A DNA stretch of 40,519 nucleotides from JAZDJP01 sp043803805. GTDB lineage: Bacteria; Planctomycetota; JAZDJP01. Under the pieces are notes generated by a model. It did no database searches. It was not told where the DNA came from and saw only the letters and a program-made list of their open reading frames with translations. Both the position numbers and the translations under genes were made by a program. This document shows positions 23,638 to 31,309 of the stretch, piece after piece. The stretch covers positions 1-40,519 of the forward strand of contig JAZDJP010000058.1 in the NCBI GenBank assembly GCA_043803805.1, written 5' to 3'. Within the stretch, counting starts at the first letter, position 1, and each line of letters starts with the position of its first letter.

Positions 23638-25079
23638 GGCGTTTTCTCCGGATTTTCCCCGACATCCACGCAAATCATCCGCCGTGTGTCCCGAAGGATG
23701 AGGCGTGTTCCGGAAAGCGCCATCGGCCCCCAGGCGTCGGGGCCGTCCAGCACCTTCGCCCGGCCGAGTTCGGTGTATCCTTCGGGAGAGGCCTTGACCA
23801 TGACGATTACGCCCGTTTCGTCCAGGACGAACAGTTTCCCGTCCGCCACAAGGTAGGGGCCCAGTCCGAAGCGTTTGTCCTTGCCGCTCGTCCAGGCGAA
23901 TTTCCGGCCGTCGTCCGGCGCGGCGCACACGAACTGGCCTTTGAACGGCCCCGCGTCCTTGGGAAGCACCGCGTAGAGATGGCCCTTGTAAAACACGGGT
24001 GTCTGTTGCTCCGAGGAGAATCCGTCTCCGCTCTTCCAGGATTGAATCACACGGACCGAAAATTTCCCGCCATCCTCCGTGATTTGAAGAAGGGCGCTCC
24101 CGACGCCGTACCCGGCGGTGACGAGAATCCGCCCGTCGCCGAGAGGCACGGGGGAAGGCACCTCCACCGACGGTTTCCAGGCGTCCGTTTCCCAGAGGAG
24201 GGCGCCTTTGTCGCCGGGTTCGGCGGAAATCCCCGCGACGCCGCCGATGGCGCAGTAAATGTGGGATTTCTTTCCGTTCATCGTCATGGGCATGACGGAG
24301 GCGTGGGACATCGGCCAGCCGCGGGGATTCGGGGTTTTCCAATTAATAATACCGGTCCGGCCATCCACGCCCATGAGGAGAACGTCCTTTCCGGCGGGGG
24401 CGAGGACGACGTCCTTTCCGTCAATGAGCGGGCACTGGCCGGCGTACCACTCCGGAATTTTCGTTCCGAATTCCCGGACGAGATCCTTTCCCCAGAGGTA
24501 ATCCCCGGTCACGGGATCCACCGCCATGACGTGCCCCCGCGGGCCGATCGTGACGACGAATCCCTCCGCCACCGCCGGCACGGTGCGCGACCGGCCGTGA
24601 TTCCGTTTGATGTGAACCCGATACCCGCGTTGCCAGAGTTCCTTTCCGTCGGCGAGGGAGAGACACCGGAGAATGTCCCGCTGGTTCGCCTCGTCGTAAT
24701 CGAGGACGAACACGCGCCCCTGCCAGACGGCCGGCCCGGCGTGGCCTTCCCCGAGCGAGACGGACCAGAGGACGGGGGGGTCTTTTTCGTTCCAGCGGCC
24801 GGCGAGCCGGATTGCCGCGGGGGCGACGTTCGTGGAATCCGGCCCGCGGAATCCCGGCCAGTCGCCGCCCGATTTGGCGGGCGACCCGCCGAAATTCCGG
24901 GAAAATTCCCCGATCGTGACGGGAACATCGGTGACACGGGAGAACCCGGCGCCGTCCGCCCCCGGCAGACGCGCGACAATCCCGGACATCGGGTCCCGTT
25001 CGAGCCACCAAGCCAGGGCGGCCGCGCCCGCGAGGGCGGCCAGCGCCGCGGGAATCGTGATCGTCAGGGAATCGCGCAT
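23634..25079 (-). CDS. Anchored PQQ-type beta-propeller protein, first gene of the redox cluster
   Basis: The 481-residue product has an N-terminal hydrophobic anchor (ITIPAALAALAGAAALAWWL) and then, from about residue 70, a propeller that opens with DWPGFRGPDSTN. Its blades include LSLADGKELWQRG, VMAVDPVTGDYLWGKD, MGVDGRTGIINWKTP and a C-terminal LFVLDETGVIVMVKA. The W-P-x-F-R-G-P opening is common in exported PQQ-type propellers, as it is in the related protein at 18550-20265. It is expected in the periplasm. A perfect TATAAT lies only 9 bases upstream of the ATG. Transcription of the whole eight-gene cluster probably begins here. Function as a dehydrogenase is not shown by the sequence. 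Confidence 0.85.
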   Translation of the reverse strand: MRDSLTITIPAALAALAGAAALAWWLERDPMSGIVARLPGADGAGFSRVTDVPVTIGEFSRNFGGSPAKSGGDWPGFRGPDSTNVAPAAIRLAGRWNEKDPPVLWSVSLGEGHAGPAVWQGRVFVLDYDEANQRDILRCLSLADGKELWQRGYRVHIKRNHGRSRTVPAVAEGFVVTIGPRGHVMAVDPVTGDYLWGKDLVREFGTKIPEWYAGQCPLIDGKDVVLAPAGKDVLLMGVDGRTGIINWKTPNPRGWPMSHASVMPMTMNGKKSHIYCAIGGVAGISAEPGDKGALLWETDAWKPSVEVPSPVPLGDGRILVTAGYGVGSALLQITEDGGKFSVRVIQSWKSGDGFSSEQQTPVFYKGHLYAVLPKDAGPFKGQFVCAAPDDGRKFAWTSGKDKRFGLGPYLVADGKLFVLDETGVIVMVKASPEGYTELGRAKVLDGPDAWGPMALSGTRLILRDTRRMICVDVGENPEKTP

Positions 25080-25087
25080 GCGCCGTC

Positions 25088-25093
25088 ATTATA
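25088..25093 (-). promoter_or_regulatory. Perfect -10 hexamer next to the start of the redox operon
   Basis: The minus strand reads TATAAT here, 8 bases before the ATG at 25079. Initiation about 7 bases downstream would begin almost at the start codon, giving a leaderless message. No convincing -35 hexamer is seen at the usual distance. Confidence 0.35.
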
Positions 25094-25141
25094 ACAGAGC
25101 GGAAGAAAAGGCGAGGAGGAAGAAGAAGGGGGGATCGGATC

Positions 25142-25172
25142 GGTAGGGGCGGGTCTCAGACCCGCCCCTACC
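25142..25172. repeat. Near-perfect palindrome with 15-bp arms between divergent operons
   Basis: GGTAGGGGCGGGTCT (25142-25156), one C, and AGACCCGCCCCTACC (25158-25172). Units of this GGGCGGGTCT-n-AGACCCGCCC type are, from memory, widely dispersed between genes in many genomes. No T-run follows it, so it is not called as a terminator. Confidence 0.75.
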
Positions 25173-25241
25173 CAAACTCACGCGCCGCCGGTTCCGATGC
25201 GGAACAGAGGTTCTGGAGTGGCCTAAGAATCAGGTGTGGGG

Positions 25242-25247
25242 TATAAT
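25242..25247 (+). promoter_or_regulatory. Perfect -10 hexamer upstream of the repeat-protein gene
   Basis: TATAAT lies 30 bases before the GTG at 25278. The -35 region at the usual distance has no good match to TTGACA, so this is only a candidate promoter for the 25278-27955 block. Confidence 0.35.
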
Positions 25248-25277
25248 TAGTTACCTGAACGGCGATGAAACAGCAAT

Positions 25278-26225
25278 GTGGAGGCGAAAATTACGACTAT
25301 GGAAATTCGAGCCAACCGATTCATTGTTGAGGACGAGAACGGGAAGGACCGTGTTGTGCTGGGTGTGAGCAAGGACGGGCCGGGGTTGATGTTGTCAGAC
25401 GAGAATGGTACGCCCCGCGCCGGACTGGCTGTGAACAAAGAATGGTCGGGGTTGTCACTTCACGACGAGAATGGCAAATCCCGTGCCGACATGTTTGTGA
25501 GCAGGGATGGGTCAATACTGAGTCTGTCCGACAAGAACGGCAAGACCCGCGTCAGAATGTCCGTGAGCGAGGATGAGCCGATGCTCACGCTACTCGACGA
25601 GAACGGCAAGGCCCGCATCGGGATGGTCGTGAACGATGGCGGGCCGATGTTGAATTTGCTCGATGAGTGCGGGATGCCTCGCGCCGGAATGTGTATGGAC
25701 AAGGATGGGCCAAGGATGTTCCTATTTGATGAGAACGGAAAGACTCGAATCGGGTTGGCTATGAGCAAGGACGGAACTGGGTTGAATATACATGACGAGA
25801 GGGGCGAGACCCGCGTCAGTCTTGTTGTGAGCGAGGACGGGCCGGAATTTCAACTGGCCGACGAGGACGGTATGGTCCGCGCCGATCTACTTGTGAGTAA
25901 GTACGAGTCTGTGTTGAGTTTCCACGATGAAATTGGCAAAACCCGCGCTGGGTTGACTGTGGACCATGACGGGTCGGCACTGTGTCTGCTCGATGAGAAT
26001 GGAAAACCCCGCGCCGCATTAGCCGTGAACGATGGCGGGCCGATGTTGGCAATGCTCGACGAGAATGGCCAGTCCCGTGCCGGACTTGGTTTGCGAAAGG
26101 GCGGGCCAGCGCTGGTGTTGTCCGATGAGATCGGAACGCCCTGTGCCGGTCTTGCTGTGAACAAGGACGGACCGGCGCTGAACCTGTCCGACAAAAGCGG
26201 GAAGATTATCGGGTCTTTGCCGTGA
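25278..26225 (+). CDS. Protein of thirteen exact 22-residue repeats (predicted beta-solenoid)
   Basis: After an 18-residue lead, the 315-residue product is thirteen full repeats of exactly 22 residues (25332-26189) and a partial fourteenth. The repeat runs DENGKxRAGLxVxKDGPxL plus three residues. D, G, R, the alternating hydrophobic positions and the final L-x-L are best kept, and there is not one insertion or deletion between units. Alternating hydrophobic residues with Gly/Asp turns at a fixed short period suggest a beta-solenoid or beta-roll. No signal peptide is seen. The start may be the GTG at 25278 or the ATG at 25299; a GGAGG at 25280-25284 lies before the second. The stop overlaps, as GTGA, the start of the ParA-like remnant. 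Function unknown; binding or scaffold use is a guess. Confidence 0.85.
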   Translation: MEAKITTMEIRANRFIVEDENGKDRVVLGVSKDGPGLMLSDENGTPRAGLAVNKEWSGLSLHDENGKSRADMFVSRDGSILSLSDKNGKTRVRMSVSEDEPMLTLLDENGKARIGMVVNDGGPMLNLLDECGMPRAGMCMDKDGPRMFLFDENGKTRIGLAMSKDGTGLNIHDERGETRVSLVVSEDGPEFQLADEDGMVRADLLVSKYESVLSFHDEIGKTRAGLTVDHDGSALCLLDENGKPRAALAVNDGGPMLAMLDENGQSRAGLGLRKGGPALVLSDEIGTPCAGLAVNKDGPALNLSDKSGKIIGSLP

Positions 26226-26269
26226 AGATATTTGCCTTGGTCAACAACAAGGGTGGCGTGTCAGAGGGC
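26222..26269 (+). pseudogene. N-terminal remnant of a ParA/MinD-type ATPase
   Basis: A GTG at 26222 overlaps the previous stop (GTGA) and opens VKIFALVNNKGGV followed by three residues and a stop. ParA/MinD ATPases begin exactly like this: a beta-strand of the KIIALVNQ type followed by KGGVGKT, the deviant Walker A motif. Here the motif breaks after KGGV. About 70 bases without a clear match follow before the next gene, so most of the gene was probably deleted. Confidence 0.45.
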
Positions 26270-26342
26270 TGATTCTCGCAAATTTTGCCGGACGCGCCTG
26301 ATGGCGTGCCGGTGAACTTGAACTCATTGGGGGTAAACGATT

Positions 26343-27287
26343 ATGACTGACACGGATGACGCTACCGGTAACCCTACTGAAGGCGACAAGGTCGAAGTCA
26401 TCAAGACCGAAATCGCCAAACTGACGCCCTCAGGTCGGAGACGATTCTTTGAAAAGTTTCTGCTCGCGGCTCTCGGCAGTATCCCTTGGGTTGGTGGATT
26501 CATAAGTACAATAGCCAGTCTGAAGACAGAGTCTGTGGATATCAAAGCCGACGACATGAGAACTCGATGGCTCAATGAGCATCACAGGAAAATGACCCTT
26601 CTCGCAGGCACGCTCAACGACATTTCAACTCGCTTCGAAAGTATCGGCGAACAAATTGATGCGCGGATAGAAAACGAAGGCTACCTGAATCTAGTTCGGC
26701 GAGCTTTTCGTACATGGGATCAGGCTGACACAGAAGAAAAGCGAAAGTATGTTGCCAACCTTGTTACGAATGCAGGCGGCACGAAACTCTGTTCGGACGA
26801 TGTAATTCGGCTGTTCATTGATTGGTTGAATCTCTATCATGAGGCGCACTTTGCAGTTATTCGCACAATCTACAAGGATTCTGGTGTTACACGGTACGAC
26901 ATCTGGATGGAGATTCACGGGCAAATTGTCCGCGAGGATTCGGCCGAGGCCGATCTATTCAAACTGCTCATCCGGGATCTGAGCACTGGTGGAGTGATTC
27001 GTCAGGAGCGGGAAACCACTGTGGACGGACGGTTCCTTCGGAAACATCCTCGCCGGTCGCGCGGACACGCGCCCACCACAATGGAATCAGCCTTTGAAGA
27101 CGCGAACCCCTATGTGTTGACGGCTCTTGGACAACAGTTCGTCCACTACGCAATGACCGAGGCGGTGCGAAGAATTGGATCTGGGAAAGAAGGAAGCGAT
27201 CAACCATCGGGTGGAACGGACGACCCGTCCGCGGCGGGTGACCCACTCGTCCATAACGTTGGGTCTACAGTGGATAGAACGACATGA
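26343..27287 (+). CDS. Putative membrane-associated partner of the TIR protein, unknown family
   Basis: The 314-residue product has a short acidic N-terminus, then a hydrophobic Gly-rich helix (FLLAALGSIPWVGGFISTIASL, 22 residues, about 41-62) that could insert in the membrane. A helical region with ADDMRTRWLNEHHRKMTLL follows. The C-terminal half has EEKRKYVANLVTNAG, and then SGVTRYDIWMEIHG and LIRDLSTGGVIRQER, which look like a winged-helix segment. A low-complexity tail ends the protein. No family could be named with confidence. The start has a GGGGG stretch about 9 bases upstream. It overlaps the TIR gene by 4 bases (ATGA), which ties the two together. A membrane-acting effector or a sensor for the TIR protein is inference. 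Confidence 0.7.
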   Translation: MTDTDDATGNPTEGDKVEVIKTEIAKLTPSGRRRFFEKFLLAALGSIPWVGGFISTIASLKTESVDIKADDMRTRWLNEHHRKMTLLAGTLNDISTRFESIGEQIDARIENEGYLNLVRRAFRTWDQADTEEKRKYVANLVTNAGGTKLCSDDVIRLFIDWLNLYHEAHFAVIRTIYKDSGVTRYDIWMEIHGQIVREDSAEADLFKLLIRDLSTGGVIRQERETTVDGRFLRKHPRRSRGHAPTTMESAFEDANPYVLTALGQQFVHYAMTEAVRRIGSGKEGSDQPSGGTDDPSAAGDPLVHNVGSTVDRTT

Positions 27288-27955
27288 CGGAAGGGGATAC
27301 CAAACTGCTTCGCGCCTTCGTGAGTTACTCGACGAAGGACAAGATCATGGCTGGTGAAGTCGGTCGTGCGTTGGAGCGAGTAGGCGTCATCCCCTTTCTC
27401 GCTCATGAGGATCTGCGCGTGTCCGAGACTTGGAGGGAACGTATTTTGGATGAACTCCGGGCCGCCCACATTCTCGTGGCGGTTCTAAGTCAGGCATCCC
27501 GTGAATCCGATTGGGCACCTCAAGAGATAGGTTTCGCGTGCGCAAATCCTGACATGCTCTTCATTCCTCTGTCCTTGGATGAGACCGTTCCATTCGGATT
27601 CATTTCCCATATTCAGAGTCAGAGACTCGTTCTTGCATCTCTCGAGGACCTAATCCAAGACCCGATCCTAAGGCGCTTTCCTAGGCGCTTCATTCCAGGA
27701 CTGATCGACCAAGTGCGTTCGTCATCTACATTTCGCGTTGCCGAGCAACGGTTGGGTCGTCTCGTTCCGTTGTTCACGTCATTGACTTTGGTGGAGGCCG
27801 AGTCTCTTGCCGAAGCTATCGCCGCGAATTGCCAAGTACACGACGCCTTTCGATGCCGCGACGCGATGATTCCTGAATTTCTTCGGATCCACGGGGCGAA
27901 CCTTTGCGAGAGTGTCAGCAAGGAACTCGCAATTATCATGGCGGGTGCGTTGTAG
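27284..27955 (+). CDS. TIR-domain protein, probable NAD-cleaving signalling or defence enzyme
   Basis: The 223-residue product begins with a TIR domain: RAFVSYSTKDKIMAGEVGRAL (first strand and helix, landmark at about 10-30), then FLAHEDLRVSETWRERI and AAHILVAVLSQASRES. SDWAPQEIGFA puts the catalytic Glu at residue 81. This is the position of the Glu used by bacterial TIR NADases. The C-terminal half (about 130-223) is helical and matches no domain I recognise. Bacterial TIR proteins deplete NAD or make signal nucleotides during phage infection, usually with a sensor partner. The partner here is likely the gene overlapping by 4 bases upstream. The pair lies in a less GC-rich block between GC-rich neighbours. 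Confidence 0.88.
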   Translation: MTEGDTKLLRAFVSYSTKDKIMAGEVGRALERVGVIPFLAHEDLRVSETWRERILDELRAAHILVAVLSQASRESDWAPQEIGFACANPDMLFIPLSLDETVPFGFISHIQSQRLVLASLEDLIQDPILRRFPRRFIPGLIDQVRSSSTFRVAEQRLGRLVPLFTSLTLVEAESLAEAIAANCQVHDAFRCRDAMIPEFLRIHGANLCESVSKELAIIMAGAL

Positions 27956-28058
27956 TGTCTATGAGGGACGTTAAAATACGGATATTTTCATCTGATCTGA
28001 CCGGTGCCTTTTCCTTATCTCGCAATCCTCTGGAGGGTTTTCAGTTGTGGCGGTATTA

Positions 28059-28087
28059 TTGCCGTTCTCTCGGGCAGGTGGTACTAT
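28059..28087 (+). promoter_or_regulatory. Candidate sigma-70-type promoter for the transglutaminase-like gene
   Basis: TTGCCG (28059-28064), a 17-base spacer and TACTAT (28082-28087); each hexamer matches the consensus at four of six bases. Transcription would start near 28094, leaving a leader of about 40 bases with a strong GGAGGGGA at 28119-28126. Confidence 0.35.
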
Positions 28088-28134
28088 TTATAAGACGATT
28101 AAAATGGCGATCGGCAACGGAGGGGAGCCGTAAA

Positions 28135-29898
28135 ATGAAATACATCCTGTCCGCGGTAATGATGTTTGTGATGTCGGGAATCGCGGTTGCCGGCGAGGCG
28201 CCCGCCACGCCCTATCCCCTTTGCCCCGCCCACTACGATGCGGTGAAGGCGGTTCTCGAGGGGAAGGGGGATGCCAAGAAATCCATTACAGCGATGGACG
28301 CGGACCTCGCCCCGGCACTGACGGCGGCGAACGATTTCTCCCTCGATCGCGTCACCCAACTCCTGACCCTGCGGGGCGCGGCGGAACGCCTGGCGATTCC
28401 CGCGGAACGCGACATGGCGCTTTGGCTACTCGACCACCCGAAGACGCTCGCGCGTTTCCTCCACGCCGCCGACGACCGCGACAACGTCGGGAAGGCCCTC
28501 GGGGTGATGAAGACACTCCGTGACGCGGATCCGGCCAAATTTGAAAAATGGCAGGAGTTCTGCATCGCCTACGCGGTGGTCTGGGACAATTTCGGGTTCC
28601 ATCACTGGGTGAAGGCGCCGCTCGATGAGGGGGCGCTGGTCGCCTCCTTCAAGTTCTACGCGGCGAACGAGGATCGGCTTCTCATCAAGCCTTCCGCGTT
28701 GCCATTTGAACTGGCCGTCTACGTTGTGGGGACGCGCCTGTCCAAGGAAGAACGGGAGTGGATTCTCCTGAACTACAAGGGCGGCGAAAGCCCCGGGGCG
28801 GTCTACATGGGCATCCCCTGGACGATGAAATTGAGCCCCGCCCACGGCCAGGGGCTCAACATCCCGTACACGCTGGCCAACATCAAGAAACTCGGCGGGT
28901 GTTGCATGGATCAGGCTTATGTCACCGAGAACGTCTTCCGCACCTTCGGCGTCCCCGCGGTGTACGACCGCGGGGCGGGCAATCGCGGCGGCCACGCCTG
29001 GGCGGGGGTGCTCGCCTTCAAGTCCCGCGTGGACTGGAATTTCTCCTACGGCCGCTACCAGGACGATCATTATTACAAGGGGGAGGTCAACGATCCCACG
29101 GACTTCCGGCAGGTCATCCCGGATTCCGTGGTGAAGATGTCCGCGGCGGTCCTCCGCGCCGGGTCCATCGCGAAAATCGAGGAGGGCTACGTGCTGGGGG
29201 AGGCGTCCCGCTGGGCGGACGCGCGCCTGCCGGATTCGCCGGCGGGGGGGCGGACGCGGGCGGAGGTGGTGGCGGATCTCCTGGAGAAGGCCATCGCCGC
29301 CTGCCCGTATCACAGCGGGAACTGGACGTTCGCGGCGGAACTCTTCACAAAACAACGCATGGATCGCGCGAAGGGGTTCTACTGGGCCAATAAATTCTTC
29401 GATCTCACCGTGAAGGATTTCCCCGATTTCACGGTGGAGTTTTTCGAGACGTTCCTCGCCGCCGTGGAGGACAATAAACAAAAGGCCGGGATCTGCGCGA
29501 AGATGTTCGATTACCTGAAAAAAAACCGCGCCGACCTCGCCTCCGACGTGAAGATCGTGGAGGGGGATCTCTGGATGGCGGAGGGGGACGTCAAGCGCGC
29601 GGTCCTCGCCTACCTCTATCCCCTGGTCAATTTTTCGCAGGACGCCCACGTCCTGGCCCGGGCCAATGAGCGGTTCGAGGGGCTCGACAAGAAGGTGAAG
29701 GAGGATGACCTGTTCGCGGCGTACGAGGACGTCGCGAAGGCCATCGCGACCCTCCCGAAGAAGGACAAGCTCATCAAGGGGGTGCTGCGGACCGTCCTGG
29801 AACGGCTGGTGCCCCTCTGCGAAAAGCGCGACGACAAGAAGAAAACCGCCCAGTACCGCGCCTTGCTGGACTCCCTGGGTCCCGCACCGGCGAATTAG
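28135..29898 (+). CDS. Exported transglutaminase-like protein
   Basis: The 587-residue product starts MKYILSAVMMFVMSGIAVAG, a clear signal peptide, with GGAGGGGA 8 bases before the ATG; earlier in-frame starts would remove both. A transglutaminase-like catalytic triad is visible: Cys 256 or 257 in GGCCMDQAY, His 287 in GGHAWAG and Asp 300 in RVDWNFSY. The stretches before and after are helical; the C-terminal part (about 370-580) looks like helical repeats with FYWANKFFDL and VKRAVLAYLYPL. Papain-like transglutaminase-fold proteins cross-link or hydrolyse peptide bonds, often in the cell envelope. The gene stands between the TIR block and a convergent exported protein gene. The substrate cannot be told. 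Confidence 0.8.
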   Translation: MKYILSAVMMFVMSGIAVAGEAPATPYPLCPAHYDAVKAVLEGKGDAKKSITAMDADLAPALTAANDFSLDRVTQLLTLRGAAERLAIPAERDMALWLLDHPKTLARFLHAADDRDNVGKALGVMKTLRDADPAKFEKWQEFCIAYAVVWDNFGFHHWVKAPLDEGALVASFKFYAANEDRLLIKPSALPFELAVYVVGTRLSKEEREWILLNYKGGESPGAVYMGIPWTMKLSPAHGQGLNIPYTLANIKKLGGCCMDQAYVTENVFRTFGVPAVYDRGAGNRGGHAWAGVLAFKSRVDWNFSYGRYQDDHYYKGEVNDPTDFRQVIPDSVVKMSAAVLRAGSIAKIEEGYVLGEASRWADARLPDSPAGGRTRAEVVADLLEKAIAACPYHSGNWTFAAELFTKQRMDRAKGFYWANKFFDLTVKDFPDFTVEFFETFLAAVEDNKQKAGICAKMFDYLKKNRADLASDVKIVEGDLWMAEGDVKRAVLAYLYPLVNFSQDAHVLARANERFEGLDKKVKEDDLFAAYEDVAKAIATLPKKDKLIKGVLRTVLERLVPLCEKRDDKKKTAQYRALLDSLGPAPAN

Positions 29899-29931
29899 TG
29901 GTGAAAAACCCGGAAGGAGTCAACCCAATCC

Positions 29932-31167
29932 CTATTCGTTACCGTTAGCGCCTTGTTCCCCGGGGTCCTGCTTCAGAATCTCGAGAGCCTTCTTGCGAAT
30001 CTCGCTGTCCGTCGGCAGTCGTCCGTGTTCCTTTCCAAACGCTTCAACGAATCGCCGCATGTTTTCATAATAGCTCTGCAAGGTGTGGTAAAAGGGTTGT
30101 TTCTGATTTTTGTCGTCAATGAGCCAGAGGCCGCGGTGCTTGTCTTTGGATGTTTCGTTGCAGTACATTTCCCAATACAGCACGAAGGGACATCCCCACT
30201 CCAGGGCGGCCCGGCAAACATCCCGGGAGTAGCGGTCCTGCCTCTGCGGCGTTTTCGTTGTTTCCAGAGCGAATCCGTATTCCCCTATGAAAACCCGTTT
30301 CCCCGGGATGCCCGCCTTGGGCGGCAGTTTTGACTCGATGTAGTCGAGGGCGTCGTGCAGGGCCTTCCTTGTGCCGCCTTTGTGCGGATTGATCGTGTCC
30401 CAGCTGGAATAGGAGACATAGTCCACCTTCGTGTGGGGAAGGACGTTATTGACAAGACACACGCCGCCCTTCATTCCTTTCCGGACCAGGTTGACCTCGG
30501 TATAGTGGCACACGGAGACATCTTTGGCGGATGTCTCGTTCTTGGCAGCATCAATGGCGGCCTGGCGCACGTTCAGCCAGTCGATCATGCCCTGGATGGC
30601 CTCGGGATTCGGGTCCTGCTTCGGATCGTAGTTTGGATGAAGGTACCAGTCCCCCTCCCAGTGTCCCAGGAGAAACGTCTTCCCCGTGCCGCTGTACGTT
30701 TTCAGGAGATGGGCGGCGAGCGCATGGACTTCTTCATAAGCTTCCCTCCGTTCCTTTTCCGACAGGCCATCCGTCCACGCGGCGTCCCGGTGGGCGAACG
30801 GGTAAACCCAGATGAGGTAGTAGGCAAACGGCATGTCCAGCACCGTTTTGACGGATGGTTCCCTGCTTGCCAGATCCGCAAGGGAACGGATGTCCTCCCG
30901 TTTGGGGAGACCGTATTGTTCCTCCATTCGCGGGCTCATGCTGAACTTCAGAACATTGGAGCCCATCTCGTGAATCCGTTCGGCTGTTTCAACCAAACCC
31001 GTCTTCCCGGTAAACGTGTACGTGATGCCGATGGTCTGTGTTCCAAGAACATAGTTCACCGTGTCCATGCGCTGAGCGCTCGGGGGCGCCTCGCTACACA
31101 GCGCGACAGGCATGCTGACCAGAGTGAGAGTGAGCAGAATGAGAATGGGGCGCGATGGAATAGGCAT
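29932..31167 (-). CDS. Exported TIM-barrel-like protein, possible clan GH-A glycosidase
   Basis: The 411-residue product has a signal peptide (PILILLTLTLVSMPVALCSE). Blocks along the sequence fit a (beta/alpha)8 barrel: GSNVLKFSMSP, DMPFAYYLIWVYPFAH, FLLGHWEGDWYLHPN, VSVCHYTEVNLVR, VDYVSYSSWDTINP, RVFIGEYGFALE and CPFVLYWEMYCNE. GHWEGDW after a strand and FIGEYGFA near the C-terminus are where clan GH-A enzymes carry the acid/base and nucleophile Glu. A GH5-like activity is therefore possible but unproven. It is convergent to the transglutaminase-like gene and divergent from the next glycosidase gene, 142 bases away. Less GC-rich than the backbone. Confidence 0.65.
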   Translation of the reverse strand: MPIPSRPILILLTLTLVSMPVALCSEAPPSAQRMDTVNYVLGTQTIGITYTFTGKTGLVETAERIHEMGSNVLKFSMSPRMEEQYGLPKREDIRSLADLASREPSVKTVLDMPFAYYLIWVYPFAHRDAAWTDGLSEKERREAYEEVHALAAHLLKTYSGTGKTFLLGHWEGDWYLHPNYDPKQDPNPEAIQGMIDWLNVRQAAIDAAKNETSAKDVSVCHYTEVNLVRKGMKGGVCLVNNVLPHTKVDYVSYSSWDTINPHKGGTRKALHDALDYIESKLPPKAGIPGKRVFIGEYGFALETTKTPQRQDRYSRDVCRAALEWGCPFVLYWEMYCNETSKDKHRGLWLIDDKNQKQPFYHTLQSYYENMRRFVEAFGKEHGRLPTDSEIRKKALEILKQDPGEQGANGNE

Positions 31168-31309
31168 GGGAATGGCGTCCTTACGCGAAGCGGAAAATCA
31201 ACTCTTAACGAATAGCTTCACCGCTTTACCGTCAATTTCCGAATCGTAGTGAAACGACCGGGCGGAGTCAATCATTTCAATTCCCCGCAAGGCGGATAGA
31301 ATTTCAAGG

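Noticed and set aside
25332..26189. 66-base periodic sequence that could suggest a CRISPR array
   Set aside because: Units are contiguous, coding, diverged and without unique spacers; no cas genes are near. It is a tandem-repeat protein gene.
27904..28134. In-frame extension of the transglutaminase-like gene into the TIR gene
   Set aside because: The ATG at 28135 has a strong ribosome binding site and begins a normal signal peptide; the extension shows neither.
31168..31309. Promoter pair or operator in the divergent spacer between the two exported glycosidase-like genes
   Set aside because: No hexamer pair with proper spacing and no inverted repeat stood out.
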